64,000 nucleotides of DNA from Cynocephalus volans (taxonomy: Eukaryota > Chordata > Mammalia > Dermoptera > Cynocephalidae): positions 31,300,293 to 31,364,292 of the forward strand of contig NC_084469.1 of assembly GCF_027409185.1 (NCBI RefSeq). The letters run 5' to 3'. Positions 40,301 through 55,300 of the stretch are shown piece by piece; positions within the stretch are counted from its first letter, which is position 1; every line of letters begins with the position of its first letter. Below the pieces are notes generated by a model. That model had not been told where the DNA came from. It worked only from the letters and a program-made list of their open reading frames with translations, and did no database searches. A program made the translations under genes and the position numbers.

Positions 40301-43300
40301 TAGGACCACCTGAAGTTGTGTGCCACCCAATGGGATGCAATGAGAACACAGCATTGCTTCCATGATATCCCTGCTAGAGATAGAAAACCTAAAACTATTC
40401 ATGATGAAACATCAGATAAACCAGGATTGAAGGACACTCTTCAAGATAACTCACCTGTAATTTTCAAAAGTGTCAAGGTCATAAAAGTCAAGGAAAGACT
40501 GAGGAACTGTTCCAGACTAAAGGAAACTAAAGAGCTATAATAATGAACTGCAAAGCATGATTCTGGACTGGATCTTTATGCTATAAAGGATATTACTGGG
40601 ACAACTTGCAAAACTTGAATGGGGTCTGAGGATTAGATGTTAATTCGTTGATTTTGATGATTATTGGAAAATGTTCTTGTTTGTAGGAAATGCACAATAA
40701 AGTATTCAGGGACAATGTGGCACTAGGTTGGCAAATTACTCTCAAATGACTGAGGAAGAAACAAAAATACATTGTAATATACTTGCAAAGTTTCTCTAAG
40801 TTTGAACAGTTTAATAAAAATCAATTTCAAAACAGGAAGGCAGAAAGGGGTATGGCCAACTATTACCCTTCAGATCTAGCATTGCCAGCAGTGTTATTTA
40901 CTGAAAAGTTTTATTTAATAGTACTAACCAATCTCAAAAGATATCGGGAGAACAAAATATTAGCAAGCTCTTTTTGGCTGATACTTTGACAACCTATGCT
41001 AATAGGCCTATTATTATTTATAAAACCTATATACAATACTATTTCATTGCTATTAAAGCTGGTTGTTTTTGTCTTGTATGTTACTACTTGGTTTTTTTGC
41101 CCCAACAGTTTTTTAAGAGAAAATTTCCAAAGGTGCTCTACATTTCAAAATAAGTTTAGATTTCACTCCAAAGACCTAGATTCAACTGATCCATCACCTG
41201 GCCGTGTGACCTCAGGGAAGGTCTCAATATCCTCCTCTATAAAATGGGGATAATTTTTACAGGCACATTTTAGTGTCAGTAGGTAAAATAATGGACAGCA
41301 TCTGAAAGTGCTTTATCTGCTATAAAGTGCTATATAAACATAAGCACTTGTTCCCCAATGGATAAGGAATGGGCTCAGCATGAGTGGCCTTCTCATAAGA
41401 CTGGGGCACTTGGTGAGCTGGTGAAGAAGGACATTGAGGGAACTGTGTGAGGAGGAGCAGGGCAGTGGAATGGGCACTTCTTCAAAGTCATATGAAGCCA
41501 GAATGAACATCAATCAAACAAAGCAAAAGCGTGGAGCTGACAGGAACAAACAGGAAACAATAGGGTACCTGAGGCTGAGCTCTTGACCACACCACATCAA
41601 CAGCTCAGTGACACTCTCTAAAGGGTTAGAGAAGAATGAATGCATTTTGATGGGCCTGGAAAAGAGAGAGTGACTTACTGAGTATTGTGCAGCACTGTCT
41701 GGACAAAAGTGGGATTTGTCTCCATAGATGCAGTCACCAAAGATGTCAGCAGAGACCAGTACCATATCGCAGAAGCATCTGAGACTGACACCCCAGACTT
41801 CTTAACTCTCTGAAAACCAACAGCTCTCAGACCATGAATTCTAGTGTCACATCCATCGCTAAGACAACGTTTTATGTTAATCTGGACATCTGTCAAGCAC
41901 AAACAACAAATTTAGTATTGGATTAACTTCTTTAGTTCCGCAAATGCTAGGCTCCCAACTATAAGCAAAACAGTAATTGACATTTCAAAAAAAAAATTCT
42001 GAAGATATACTTCACAGAAATAAATAATGTGTGCAATGACACTAGTATATAAAAAACTTGTCAAGAAACATTGATGAATCTAAGAAATCATAAAAATATG
42101 GCTTAAGTCTTTACATCACAAAACTTCTTAGAAACTTATGAGTCTTGAAAATCACACTAAGAGCATTTTAAAAATCCTGACTGAATGAACACATGGTAAG
42201 AACACTTCTAGAATTCTCCCTAGAGCTCTGAAAGTTGGATTGAGTTGTAAAACAGTAACTGGCTCATAAGCAGTTGTGAGAATTTCATTTTCATAATCAA
42301 GTCCAAATAGATGACATAGCCATGATTCACCTTCAAGAGATGTCACAATTTCTTATTGGGGCTGGAGAGGAGGAGATGAGAAGTTAAAAAGGACACAACT
42401 CAGATAAGACCACCACAGTATAAGACAGAAAGCTTCTGCTCCACAAGCTTAACTACTTCTTTGCCTAGGGGTGAGACACACAGACTCTACCTCCCTAGGC
42501 CTCAGTTCCTTCAAGCAAAGTAAGAACACTTCTATTTGGCCCAGGAAAGCATTAGAAGAAAGGAGACAAAACATGAAGCGTTCTGGCTCCCTGAATGAAA
42601 TAAGCCTGGAAAGAAATCCCAGAATTGTGATTATTTCCAAAATGCTTTGTGTGAAATAGTGTTATAATAGTGTAAAATTGGGAACAACCTAAATATCCAA
42701 GAATAAAGGATGGGTTAAAATTCAGGCATATTCTCACAACACTAAATAAAGGTGTTTATGAATATAAGATATGACGCATTAAAAAAATTACAAAAGAACA
42801 TGTACAGAATATTACCATTTTTGTAAAAAGGCATGTACAGATATATATAAATATATATATATATACAACCCTATTTTTTAGGGAAAAAAGTGTATATATG
42901 TACATGCACACATAAATACAGAAACACAAGAAATGGGATCCATACCAAGGTAGTCACAGTGACAATCCCTGGGTAGTAGGATTTTGAGTATTTTTCTTTA
43001 TATTTTTCTAATTTTCCAATAATAAAACTGGAATAAAATATTTTTGACTAAAAAAAGGCTTTACTGCTTTTCTATAATTTTTAAAAACACTTAATAGATG
43101 AAATAATGACCGCTTTTGTGTATATCATGAGCAGCAAATCAAATCTCAAAATAAAACTAACGACTTCTGCACTTCAGGGCTCTTCCTGCTAAAAATATGA
43201 CTTCCCTTCCTCCCCTCCCCATCCCCTTAGTTTTGTTTGACTCACAGAGCTGACTGATGTTGGCATTTTCCAGAAGTGTCACATAGCCAGTGACATTGCT

Positions 43301-46300
43301 GGGGATGTGCACATCTCGGACTTCCTGAAGATCGCTGGCACTCCTCCCCACAGCTACCGTCACCTGTTGTGGCATGTAGCTCTGGTCAGTGGCAGCCACT
43401 GCAATGGACAAGTGCCTGAGCACAACATCTGGCTTCATTTTTAAACTGGAAAACACAGAGAGCAGGAACTACAAATGTTTAGAACCCAAGTCCCATCTCA
43501 AAGATCTTAGGTATATTTGATATACCCAAAGACTGATTTTTCTAACAGCAACTGACTTGAAATGCTGGCTATGAGTTTTAAAGTCCTTATGACCCTCCCA
43601 AGTCTCTAAAAACCTTTAAGTTTGAGGAGGTACAAAAAAACCTGCCTCAAGTCTGCATCATCAGCTCCTGCCTAAAGAGTTTCCAGCCTACCAGGCTCCC
43701 CATAGCATCATAGTTAAAGCATGGACCCTAAAGCCATACTGCCTGAGTTAAACTCTTGGCTGTACTACTTACTGGCTGTGTTACCTCAGAATCCCAAACC
43801 ATCAAGAGAAAGTTTGATTTTCTTGAAGAATTAGTAGGCTTCCTTCTATCAGAAGATAATTCTATAGCACATTTTCTCTGGTTGCCTAGAGACTCAGAGT
43901 GAAGTTTAATGCTCTTAGCCCCCAATGTTTTCCCTTCTCATTTGCATATACTTGATCTTTCAGTTTTATCCTAATGATTTCAATGTGTATTTTTATACTG
44001 ACAATAACAGCAAACGTTTATTGAGTTATTGCTATTTTCCAGATAATGTTCTAGGAGCTTTTAATAAATTATCTCACTGTAAGCTGCTGTAAACCTTTTT
44101 GGAAAGTACAGGGATGTAAATCAATAAAGGTATACATACAAAAACAAAACAAAACAAACAAATAAAAAAACCTTTCAGTTCGAGATGAATTTACATTTCC
44201 TCTTGAAGTAGTAGTACAGGCAGGAAAGAACAATATGAATATTCTAAGAAAATCCCTTTACCTGACAAGATGCAAATTCTAAACTGCACCCAAATAACTG
44301 AGTATATTCCTTCATCTATAAATTAGATATATGGCTAAAGGTCAAATGTGTCCTCTAAGAAAAAACAAGACCATTACATCTATTTTCACCAACTAAAATT
44401 AGCCCATTTGCTGAAGAGACTGGTGAAAATTTAGACAGCGGCTTCAGAACCTCTAGAAACACCACAGTTTACTATCTATCATCAGATCCATTCCAGGATT
44501 CCTGACCATCCCATTCCCTCTTCTAAACTGACCAACTAAGTTGCATACAGTGGATTTAAAAAATGTACAGAAAGGGTTTTAAAAAGTACAATTAGGTCTG
44601 ATATAAGAAAAGTACTTCCCTTGTGATACTAATTTTCCTGAGAAACTAGTGAAAAAGATCTGAAATCAGTACCATAAAATATCAGCGAAATGCTATTTTC
44701 TCCTTTTAAAATATCAAGCAAAGAAATTACCAGTGTTTATGAATATACGAACCAGGTTACATGATTTTACATGATTCTTTTTACTTGATTCTTAAAGCAT
44801 CTTCACAGATAGCCACTCACAATAAGAAAAAATCCAGGCAGTTAGTAGAAAACATTTCAAAATTTTAAAAAATTTTAAAAAATAAAAGTATTATGGCACC
44901 CACCGAATCCAGTGCGAGCGGGCACTGCCATCTGACTGCCAGTAGGATGACGTTTCTCCATTTGTCATCTTGTCAACATCTGCAGGGTTGGATGATGTTT
45001 CTATATAAGCGTAGCACTTTGCTACTGACTTGAGTTTATCCATCTCTGGGCTTCTAGTTAGATCTCCAGGGCTTTCTGCAGGGAAGACCAGAATATATCA
45101 TATGACATCTCTTTCAGGAAGGGAAAAAAAAGTTCATTTAAAACATTTAACAGAAATATGTTTGGCACTCTGGGCCTAGAAACATTAATCTTCCTTAAAA
45201 TCTCCATTCACAAGAACCCATTGGCTAAGGATTGCTCCATTATCTCTTTATAGTGTAATACATAAACCACTGAACTATTTGCAAAATCATGCCCAGAGAA
45301 GAAAATGGTGCCTTAGAGTTTGAATTTACATTTCTTTAATTATGAATGAGGCTTTTTAAGCCACTTGTGCTCTGAGTATGGTCCAGTCCTACACTCTTCT
45401 ACTTTCTTCTGGATCACTGGTCGTATCAATTCATAATTTTATATACGTTATATAATGTACATACACACACGTAACAGCTAATACTTACTTGATTGTTTAC
45501 TGTGAGACAGGCACTTTTCTATATATTCTCTATGTATTAATTCATTTTAGAAATGAGGAAACTAAGGGACAGAGAGTTAAATAATTGCCCACGGGCAGAG
45601 TTACTAAAAAATTTAATCTGTCAATTGAGTTATTAATATGTTGCAAAATGTATTTTTGTTCCCTAGAATATCATTTGTCTTTTGACTCTACCTGTGATAT
45701 TTTTTGTGGTGAAGAACTTTACATTTTCATATAGTCTAATCTGTTAATCCTTTCTTTTGTGAATTCTGGGTTTCATGCCTTGCTTAGAAAGACCATCCCA
45801 TATTTTATAAAGTGGAACTATTTTCTTCTAGTACTCTTACTATTTCCTTTTTAGTTGAACTTTTTGATATATCTGAAATGCATTTTACTGAGTGAAGTGG
45901 GTTAAGAATCTAATTTCATTTTTTCTCCAGATGGCTAACCAGTTGCCCTAACCCCACTTGTTGACAGTTCAACTTTCCATCCTGATTTATAATGCTCACT
46001 ATATTCCCATGTGTACTTGGCTCTATTTCTGGACTCTGTTATGTTCTACAGACCAGTCTGTATACATCATCAACTTTTGCTGCCATGGTGGCTTCCCTCA
46101 AATATTCAACGAATACAAGTTGAGTATCTCTTATGCAAAATCCTTGGAACCAGAAGTGTTCCAGATTTTGGAAAATTTGTGCATACTGGTTGAGCATCCC
46201 TAATCTGAAAATCTGAAATCCAAAATGCTCCAATGGGCTTTTCCTTTGAGCATCATGTTGGCACTCAAAAAGTTTCGGATTCTGGAGCATTTTGGATTTG

Positions 46301-49300
46301 GGATTTTCAGATTAAGGATGTTCAACCTGCACTCACTGAGTACCTACTATGTGACAGGCAAGTTCCAGGTTAAGGAACTTAACCAAGGATAAGGAAGTAA
46401 ACAAGGCAGACAAAATACAAGTAAATAAATAATGCTACAACTTCAGATAACAATAAGTGCTATTTAGACCATTAAACCTGCAAAGGTGATAGTGACCAGA
46501 AGGTGGGGAATGGGGGAAAGGGGGGCATTAATTACGTAGAATAATGAGGAAAGCCATCCCTGAAATCACATTTGAACAGAGAAATGAATAATGGATGGAA
46601 GGAAGGAAGGAATGAAGGACACATTCTTATGCTACAAACTAATTACTACTCTATTTCCAGAAACAAAGGCAGGGAGAAGGATTGGCTCATCCTATTAATA
46701 AACACGTTTTAGAAGAGATGATGATAGAGTACTTTCAGGAGAACGCCCCATACACATACCCTTCTCTTTTTGTACCAGCTGATCCAGAGACTCCTTCAGA
46801 ACAGAAGACCTCATGGTGCACATGTTATTGCAGTGGTCCAACATCGGGTAGGGTAACGCCATGCTAGAGATCCGATTGCGATGCAGGAAGCGCAGTATCA
46901 TTGATGAGTGAACACCGAGTCCCTCCTTTGACTCTGAAAATATGTCTATGAAACCTAAGTAGACAAAATCCATTTTTGGCATTTTTGGGAAGCCACAATA
47001 GTGTCCACATCCCCTGCCTGGTGGCCTATCTGAATTGGCTAAATTAAAAGCAGCCATTAACATTAGCTCACTTGGGAGAGTGTGGTACTGATAACACCAA
47101 GGTCATGGGTTTAGATTTTCCAACTGGCCAGAGGCCAAAAAAAACACAAAAGCAAACAAACAAACAAAATAAGCATCCATTAACAATCTTCATCAATATT
47201 TCAGCTTTAATCATTTAAAAATCTAAGTAAGTTTTGAAGAAATGAACCTTAACAATCGCAATTTAAGAATTAATTTCATTTTCTACCAGACGCTAGGAGG
47301 GAAGGGGGTGGGGGAAGGGGAAGTGGTGGATTAATGGGTACAAAGCTATATTACCTACCCTAAGTGAATCATATAGTACATGCATGAATTGAAACACACT
47401 GTACCCCACAACTATGTACAAATAAATGTTAAAATAAAAAATAGAAAAGATAAAAAGAACTAAGTAAAATAATGAATGTAAATGCTTAGAACAGTGCCTG
47501 ACAAATAAAAAAATTTTTTTAATTTCATTTCAGTTAAATAGAATTTTAGAAGACTTAGAAAATGATTATCTGTTTCAATCCAAACTTTGAAAATGTATAA
47601 GCACTTAAATACTAGCCAGAAGACTTTAAAGAAATTTTGCATATAGAATACAGGCTAGGAATAAAGCTTATTGCATTAGAGAATAAAAGCATAGCTGTTT
47701 TTTTTGTACTAAGTGACATAATACAATGATAATGACAATACGATCACTACCATTTCCACAATATCTGATGGCACTGTACTATTTATAAGGTAATTCCACA
47801 TACATCATCTCATTTGGTCCTCACAACAAGGTGAGGGAGTAGGCACAAAGGGTACAGGTATCCTTGTTTTACAACTGAGGAAAATGAGGTTTAGGTGACA
47901 CACCAAGATCAACAAAAAAGATTAGGATTGGGAACACCCCTCCTGCACTCCCTCCAGGTGCTCCTTCCACCATTCCAGTTCTCTCCCCGCAGTGTGACTC
48001 CTCTGGAATCTGCCCCACTTGTCCATCCCTCTGGCCACTCCCAGGCTCTGGTTTCAACACCTCTTGCTTATACACCTACCCAGATGTCCCAAGTGGTTCT
48101 TCTGGCTGCCTCCCATGTACCATTAACCCAAGTAGTCTCATGAAAACAAAAGAGAGATCGTATCTACCCCTGCTTAAAATCCTTTTACGGTTCTTCATAA
48201 CCTAAATTAATATGCCTTGGACCAAGGTGCCCATAACCCAGGAGTGCTAGGGTTAAGTGAAGCAAGGATAAACATGACAGCCTTTCCTGGAGCTCAGATA
48301 TATTTTCAGATTTGAGGAGATTTTTAATTTTTTTACTTTCTAATGAATCATAACAAACATAACAAAGAGTACACATATTATTGTTGTATTGCTTGATGAA
48401 TTTTCACAAACTGAACACACCCATATACACAGTACCCAGATGAAGCCTTTGGAAGTCTCTGGCAGAAATTTTTTTTAATAGTAAAACAAACGTTCGGATC
48501 TCCATACTGGCCAGCCACAAAAAATAAATAAATAGTAAAACAAGCAATTATATTAGAGCAGAATAAAACTTTGCATTAATTTTTAAAATGCAACTGAGGA
48601 GAAATTTTGTGCTTGAAGCAGCTCATCTTGGTTATGCTCCCAACCCAAACCCTTAAGACATCTGATTTCGGAAGACTCAAAAGTCTTTGTGAGAGGCTGG
48701 GGTTAGCTCATTTGGTAGAGCGTGGTATGGATAACACCAATGTTAAGGGTTTGGATCCCTGTACTGGCCAGACACCAAAAAAAAAAAAAAAAAAAAATCT
48801 ACGCAATCCCTACCACTTCCTTTTACAGTTTTTTCTTAGCAGACTCCCACAGTAATACCCACGCCTCGTCTTTATACACTGCTGATGCTGTACTGATTTG
48901 CTCAGAAAAAATAGACTGACTCTGTAATGGGAAAAGTGTTTTCATACACTGAAATATTTGGTACATGAATGAATTTGGTTCAATGAATTCAGCAAAGGTA
49001 CTGTCTCTTATGCACCAATACAATGAAAAGGAAAAGAACTAGTTTTAGTGTGGGAGGAAGTTAGAGAGAGAGACTAGGAAACTGTGAAATTCCACCACAA
49101 AGGTGACCTCAGCTTACAAAGGTTCATCCTAAGACTGTGATAATACAATTCTTTAAAGATGGGTGTTGATGGAAAATTTTGAGTAGAAAGTCCTAAGTCA
49201 CAAGACTGCTACCTAAGTGCTTTGAGATCTGGACCCTGAATTTTTCTCAACCTAATCTCTCCATCTCACCACAGTCACCCAGCACAGCAGTAAACTAAGG

Positions 49301-52300
49301 ATTACCTGTTGGTGGATTCCCTGGTCTCCAACCCTTTCCTCTCCTCCCAGAAAATCTCCTTGAGGTGTCCAAATAAAGCTCATGCTATCCACATGCTGCT
49401 GGTAATGCAAAGGTGGGAGTAATATGTAAATGCTAAGCTATCAGTTAGCTAAACGTAATTCAAAATATAATTTTAACTGCCATGAGAATAGGAAAAAAAT
49501 CAATATGCATGGGCTACCTATAATACTCTATAAAAATTACATAATTACCCCAGACTGGCTAGCTTCCAAAAAAAAAATTATATAATTAAAGACAACCTAA
49601 GGAAGAGTGGAAATATACATTCTTTATCAAGATACAGAAACTATACTTCCCTAACTAAATATATCACTCAGCAGCAAGCTAGAGGGGTCAAGAGCAATCA
49701 GATTTATATTTATGTGTACATCAAATCTATTTTGCCTCTGTTGCTGCACTAGCTATGCTAAATATTATGATACCAAGTACAAAGAGCAGGAAAAGTCCTT
49801 TGGGAAGATAAACTGAGACAAAGGATGACGTGCAAAGGGTTTTTTCCTTTCAAATGCAATTGTCTTCTCACTGAAAAAAAAAGTATGTAACTTTTATCAT
49901 AATTCTGTCTTTGTATAAGTCTGGGCCCCCAAGGGAAACCATATAAAAAAAACTGGGCCTGTTTTTTGTATGTACAATGTGTAAGAAGCATTGCCTAATT
50001 TCAAGCTATTTATATTCTTACTTAAATTTCAAAGTAATAGCTTTCTAAAAAAAAGAAAAACACTAAGAGCTTACTATGTGCCAAAAAAATGTGCCAAATG
50101 TGAGGACACAACAGAAATAAGACAGAAGGTCCCTACCTTCATGGAGCTCACAGTGTAGGAGTAAAGACAGATATTTAATGAATGATTAAGTAAATAATTA
50201 ATTAATTACAACAATAATATGTTGAAAAAAAAATGCAGGATGCTAAGAGAACAGAGTTCAGTAAGGACTAGGGAAGACTTCTTAAAAGAGTGAAATAAAG
50301 AGATCCATTAAAGGGCCAGCCTGTAGCCCACTTGGGAGAATGTGGTGCTGATAACACCAAGGCCACTGGTTCGGATCCCTATATAGAGATGGCCGGTTAG
50401 CTCACTTGGGAGAGTGTCGTGCTGACAACACCAAGTCAAGGGTTAAGATCCCCTTACTGGTCATCTTTTTAAAAAAAAAAAAAAAAAGAGAGAGAGATCC
50501 ATTAAGGAAGGCAGTCTCAAGACAAAGGTTCATAAAATGGTAGAACTGATTACCCATCATTGTATTGGAGAGCAAAAGAGATAATTACACTGAATGCTAA
50601 CTCAGATCATGTGCCAAATGAATGCTGCTGGGAGAGTTTATTTAATAACGCCTACAAGCTTCCTTAATTTCAATCTCTAGTACAGCAAGGTTCATTTTGG
50701 TACTAAGAGGGCCCGCTTGAGCATTCAGCACTCAGATGAGAGCCATACCTGGAACAAGAGAACAGGCCTGTAGTTGTCTGATGATGTGGCTCGGCTCCCC
50801 TTGAAGATTAGCTCCACTGGAATTCTTGAGGGCCTCCAGCATGTTCTCAGCATCAACTGTACCATCACCCTCAGCATCAAACTGGGCAAAGGCCTACAAG
50901 ATAAAAGATGCAAGAAAATCAGGTCTGTCCCAAATAATTTTATTTTTACTTTTAATTTACTTTATTTTTAATTTTAATTTTATTTTTAATTCTCAAGTCC
51001 GGTGATTTTTTGTTGTTGTTGTGGGGAGATGAGTCCCTACATGCCATTCAAAGACCAAGTAAACCCAGGATAGTAATTTACTGTGCCTTGTAGGATGTAA
51101 GTATACAATTATATACAATTTTATCATCTCTTTTCTCCTCCAAGAAACTAACCCTTCCTCCCCACAGATAATTTCAGAAGAAAGCAACCACTGTAAAAGT
51201 GTTTAACTGGTTGCAAAGTGCCAAATACAAAACAAGAATTAGAAAGAACTGGCTTAGAGTAGCGCCTCAGGTTTAGGTGGACTTTTTCTTTTAACTACTC
51301 TTTAGACACAAGAACTAACTTGGTTTATCTGCTCTATAGCCCTGTTTTCACTAACCTTGAAGCATAATTTAACTTGCCTCTTGCCCATTTGGGGCTATCT
51401 GGGGACCTGGTACAGCATGGGATTTGGTTTGAATTTTGGTCTGTCACTAACCAGATGTGTGACCTTACCGAAGTTTCTTTATCTCCATAAGCCTCAGTTT
51501 CTTGATCTGAAAGATGCAACAAATATTGCCACATTCACAGGCAACTGCCTGGATTAAGTAACAATCGAGCAGTTAAAGCCCAACACAGTGAAAGCACATT
51601 AGTATTGGAGGGTTGCCCTTCTCCTTTCTAACCTGCAACCCGTGGACTAGGAAATACCAGGCACAGCTGAAAGTGAGAATACTATGCTGAAAATGGGGGT
51701 GGGAGGGTGATGGTTACTTGCTAAATGTTTAAGACTCAGCCTTCCCCAGGGATCCCAGAATGCTGGCTGTCAGTCTCATACACTTCTAGGCAAAGACTGG
51801 AAGAGTCTTCTCTGGGGAAACTGACAAACCCAAGGGAATAGGTCTATAGATACCGACACTGGGGATATCCCAACGAAAGGACCCAGCCCATTCATCTTAC
51901 GGTGAGCTTCACTGGTCGACAAGCCAGAAAGAAATACAGAGCACCCAGGTTTTTAGTCCCCCATTCTTTAATGAGTAGGCAGCCCAGGACCACTAGACAT
52001 TTGAGGAAAGCCTTAATATGAAACACAGAAAAAGTAACTAGGAGAAAAGAAAGTCTACGTAGGGAGAAGAAAACCTCAAAAGGATGATGAATATCTTCAG
52101 AGAAATATTTTAAAAGATATTTCAAATACCAGCTTTACTGAGGTATATAATTCATATACCATAAAATTCACCCTTTTAAAGTGCACAATTCAGTGGGACC
52201 TAGTATATTCAGAGTTGTACAACCACTACCATCATTACCTAATAAAAAAAGATATTGAAACTGTGAAAGAACAGGATACTATTACTAAAGACAGGATATT

Positions 52301-55300
52301 GAGAAAGTTTTAAAAATCTCTTTAAAATTAGGGCCGGCCCGTGGCTCACTCAGGAGAGTGCGGTGCTGATAACACCAAGCCCACAGGTTCGGATCCTATA
52401 TAGAGATGGCCGGTTAGCTCAATGGGTGAGCGTGGTGCTGACAACAACAAGCCACGGGTTAAGATCCCCTTACTGGTCATCTTTAAAAAAAAACAAACAA
52501 CTCTTTAAAATTAAAATATCAGAGCAAAATGAAAATCTCAATAGAAAGGTTGGGAGATAAAGTTGACTAAAGTGCTCAGAAAGTAGAGCAAAAAGGTAAA
52601 ATGATGGAAACAGAGAGTCAAAAGAAAAGGAAAATCAAGGGACAAGTCTAGGAGGCCCAGCTCCAAATAACATGAGTTCCAGAAAGATGAAACACAGAAA
52701 ATTTAAGGGAGGAAATCACAATTATTATAATCCGAGATACTTTCCCCAAACTGAAGTACATGAGTTTTGAGACTGAAGGGGCTAAATACCCCACACAATG
52801 AATAAAAGTGCATCTTAATGAAATTTCATAATGTTGAGGGGAAAGAGAAATTCCTACTTCTGGGATGTCTTAGTCCATTTTATGCTGCTATGACATAATA
52901 CCACAGACTGAGTAATTTATAATAAACAGAAAATTTTTTGGCTCATGGTTCTGGAGACTGGGAAGTCCAAGAGCATGGTGCCAGCATCTGCAAGGGCCTT
53001 TGTGCTGTGTCATCTCATGGCAGAAGGCAAAGCCTATGCAGCAGACCTAGAGAATAACAAGTCCAGGTTAAATCAGGTCAGAAGGCTCTGGGAAATATTT
53101 CTTTGAGAAGATGAAACTGATAGCTACCCATTTGTTTGAACATATTGAATGTATGTTAGGGGAGACTCAGACAACTGGCAGAGAATATGGGATTAAATTC
53201 ATGGTAAAAGACATAGAAAATTAAGAAAAATAAAAGTATCAATTCAATTGTTAATTCCAGAGCACATAAAAAGATGTATAAGAAAGGAAAAGCAATCACG
53301 AGATACTACGTGACTCAGCTATGCAAAGAATTTACATAATCATAATAACGTAAATATTGAAGGGTGATCTAAACAAAACTGATACAATTCTAGAGGGAGG
53401 ACAGGAGATGTGCAGGCATGGGCAAGAATGGGAAAGTAAAAGACAACTGAAGTCTCATCTTCCATGGTGGGAATAAAATAGATAATGCCTAAAGCTGAAA
53501 AACCGCAAAGAAGTGATATAAACATTTGAGGGTACTTCAAACAGTTTGTGGAAAAAAAGAATTAAAAGACCTTTCCGTAAACTTTTTGAAGATACCTCAT
53601 ATTATTTGGGAATATATAGTTAAATACCCAAGAACCAGCTACAGAAAAGTAATTGTTCTTGGGGAGTGATATACTGGGGTAGGAGAGTACAGGGCCATTG
53701 GTTTTTGTTCAAGTCTTATGGACTCCATACCATGTACATGTATCACTGGTAACAATAAAACCCAAAATTTTTAAAGAGTGTCCACTTCAAGCATGGGATG
53801 ACTAAATGAGTAGGCTTAAAGCTTTTTTTTTAAAGCAGTATAATACTTCCTCCCCTCTAAATAAAATTTTATACACAATGGATATACCAACCATAAAAGG
53901 AGGTTTCTGGGACAACTGGATACATTTGAATGTGGGCTGGGTATTAAACAGAAATGTATTGACATGGGAAGGTGAAGATCATAAACTGGAAAAAGTAGGT
54001 TACAAAAGAGTATTGTTAGAGAACAATCTCATGTTAGTTTGAAGAAAAAGCATATATGCACTTTCCACATCATTATAAAAAGTATATATGCACATGCATA
54101 AAAAAAGACATGAAAGAATATTAAGATGTTAATAGTGGTAATATGATACTTTATATCTTCCTATTTTTGCTTATCTGTATTTTTAATCTTCTGTTATCTA
54201 AATGTTGCTTTTGTAATACTAAGGGGGAACTTTTAAATATTAAGAAATATTAAAGGGCCGGCCCGTGGCTCACTTGGGAGAGTGTGGTGCTGATAACACC
54301 GAGGCCACTGATTTGGATCCCTATATAGGGATGGCCAGTTAGCTCACTTGGGAGAGCGTGGTGCTGACAACACCAAGTCAAGGGTTAAGATCCCCTTACT
54401 GGTCATCTTTAAAAAAAAAAAGAAAGAAAGAAAGAAATGTTAAGCACAACCTAAATATAAAAAGTGGAGCCAAAGGGTGAGGAGGAAGGTGGCACAGAAG
54501 CACAGTCTCCATCTGCCCTGAGGCCCCACGGTGAGAATACTACAGTACCAAATAGCTACTTCCCAACTTTTCCACATTATAGCATACAGAGAAAATAATA
54601 ATATTTGCATGACTCAAGGTCTGAGAGGGTTAGCATAGCTGTAACCCATTCAGTTGGGAATGACATATGGACTGGGAAACTCTGAATTAATATTTTGGTA
54701 CTTCCTAAATTCCAGGGACTGTGCAAAGCATTTTACATGTGTAATATCATTTACTCCTCATAAGGGTAATAGTACTTACTATTAACCTCCCCATTTTATA
54801 GTTGTACAGAAAGGTCAGGTCACACAGTAACTATTTGAATCCAAGGCTCCAGCATTCACGTTCTTCACCACGATTGCATTCTCCTTCCTTTGACCACACA
54901 ACCCCTGGGATTCATTTGCAGTCTGGAGACCAAGTGCTTAAAACTTCTCTTAGCTCTCTCCCTTTCCTTCATCTACAAAAACTGCTCTCAGTATCCTTTG
55001 CCCCGGTTAACTCAATATCAACCCTAGAAGTGAGACTCGCTCTCTCTAAGTCTCAAGGCAGCACTCAAGTCCTACTTGAACCAACACTTCCACACTTCAA
55101 GTGCCACCTGCATCTCCAAGTACCATATGGTTTGCAACTTTCCACACAACTCCTGCCATTTATTGCTACTAAAAATTCTATATAAGCAAGGCTATAAAAA
55201 TAGTGACAATTTTGCTACCTTTAACAGATTTCTGTTGATGTGTCAATAGTTAATGAATACAATAAAAAGAATTTTCAAAGAAACAAAAAACAAAGACATT

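Larger units (their letters stand above)
38315..41678. other. ZZEF1: ZZEF1 intron 6
   Basis: 3.4 kb. A degenerate repeat region at about 39590-39800, an L1M 3' end at 40290-40835 and a MIR at 41165-41345. Positions 38315-39590 are unassigned. Confidence 0.7.
43446..44903. other. ZZEF1: ZZEF1 intron 4
   Basis: 1.5 kb; MIR fragments at about 43700-43795 and 43995-44095 and an A-rich stretch at 44140-44170. The remainder is unassigned. Confidence 0.7.
45076..46759. other. ZZEF1: ZZEF1 intron 3
   Basis: 1.7 kb: MIR 45460-45605, antisense L1 45640-46110, Tigger-type element 46116-46329, L2/MIR-like text 46330-46460 and a (GGAA)n run 46592-46618. Only 45076-45460 and 46620-46759 lack an assignment. 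Confidence 0.75.
46955..50748. other. ZZEF1: ZZEF1 intron 2
   Basis: 3.8 kb and rich in SINE insertions: five events at 47063, 48490, 48695, 49548 and 50312. Also an L1 3' end (47280-47460), a MIR (47730-47900), an L2 (47930-48200) and LINE-like text at 48300-48460. Positions 48800-49540 and 49590-50050 are unassigned; 50060-50170 is L2/MIR-like. Confidence 0.75.

Noticed and set aside
52866..53035. Possible processed pseudogene
   Set aside because: The text recurs widely in mammalian genomes as an interspersed repeat and shows no coding frame.
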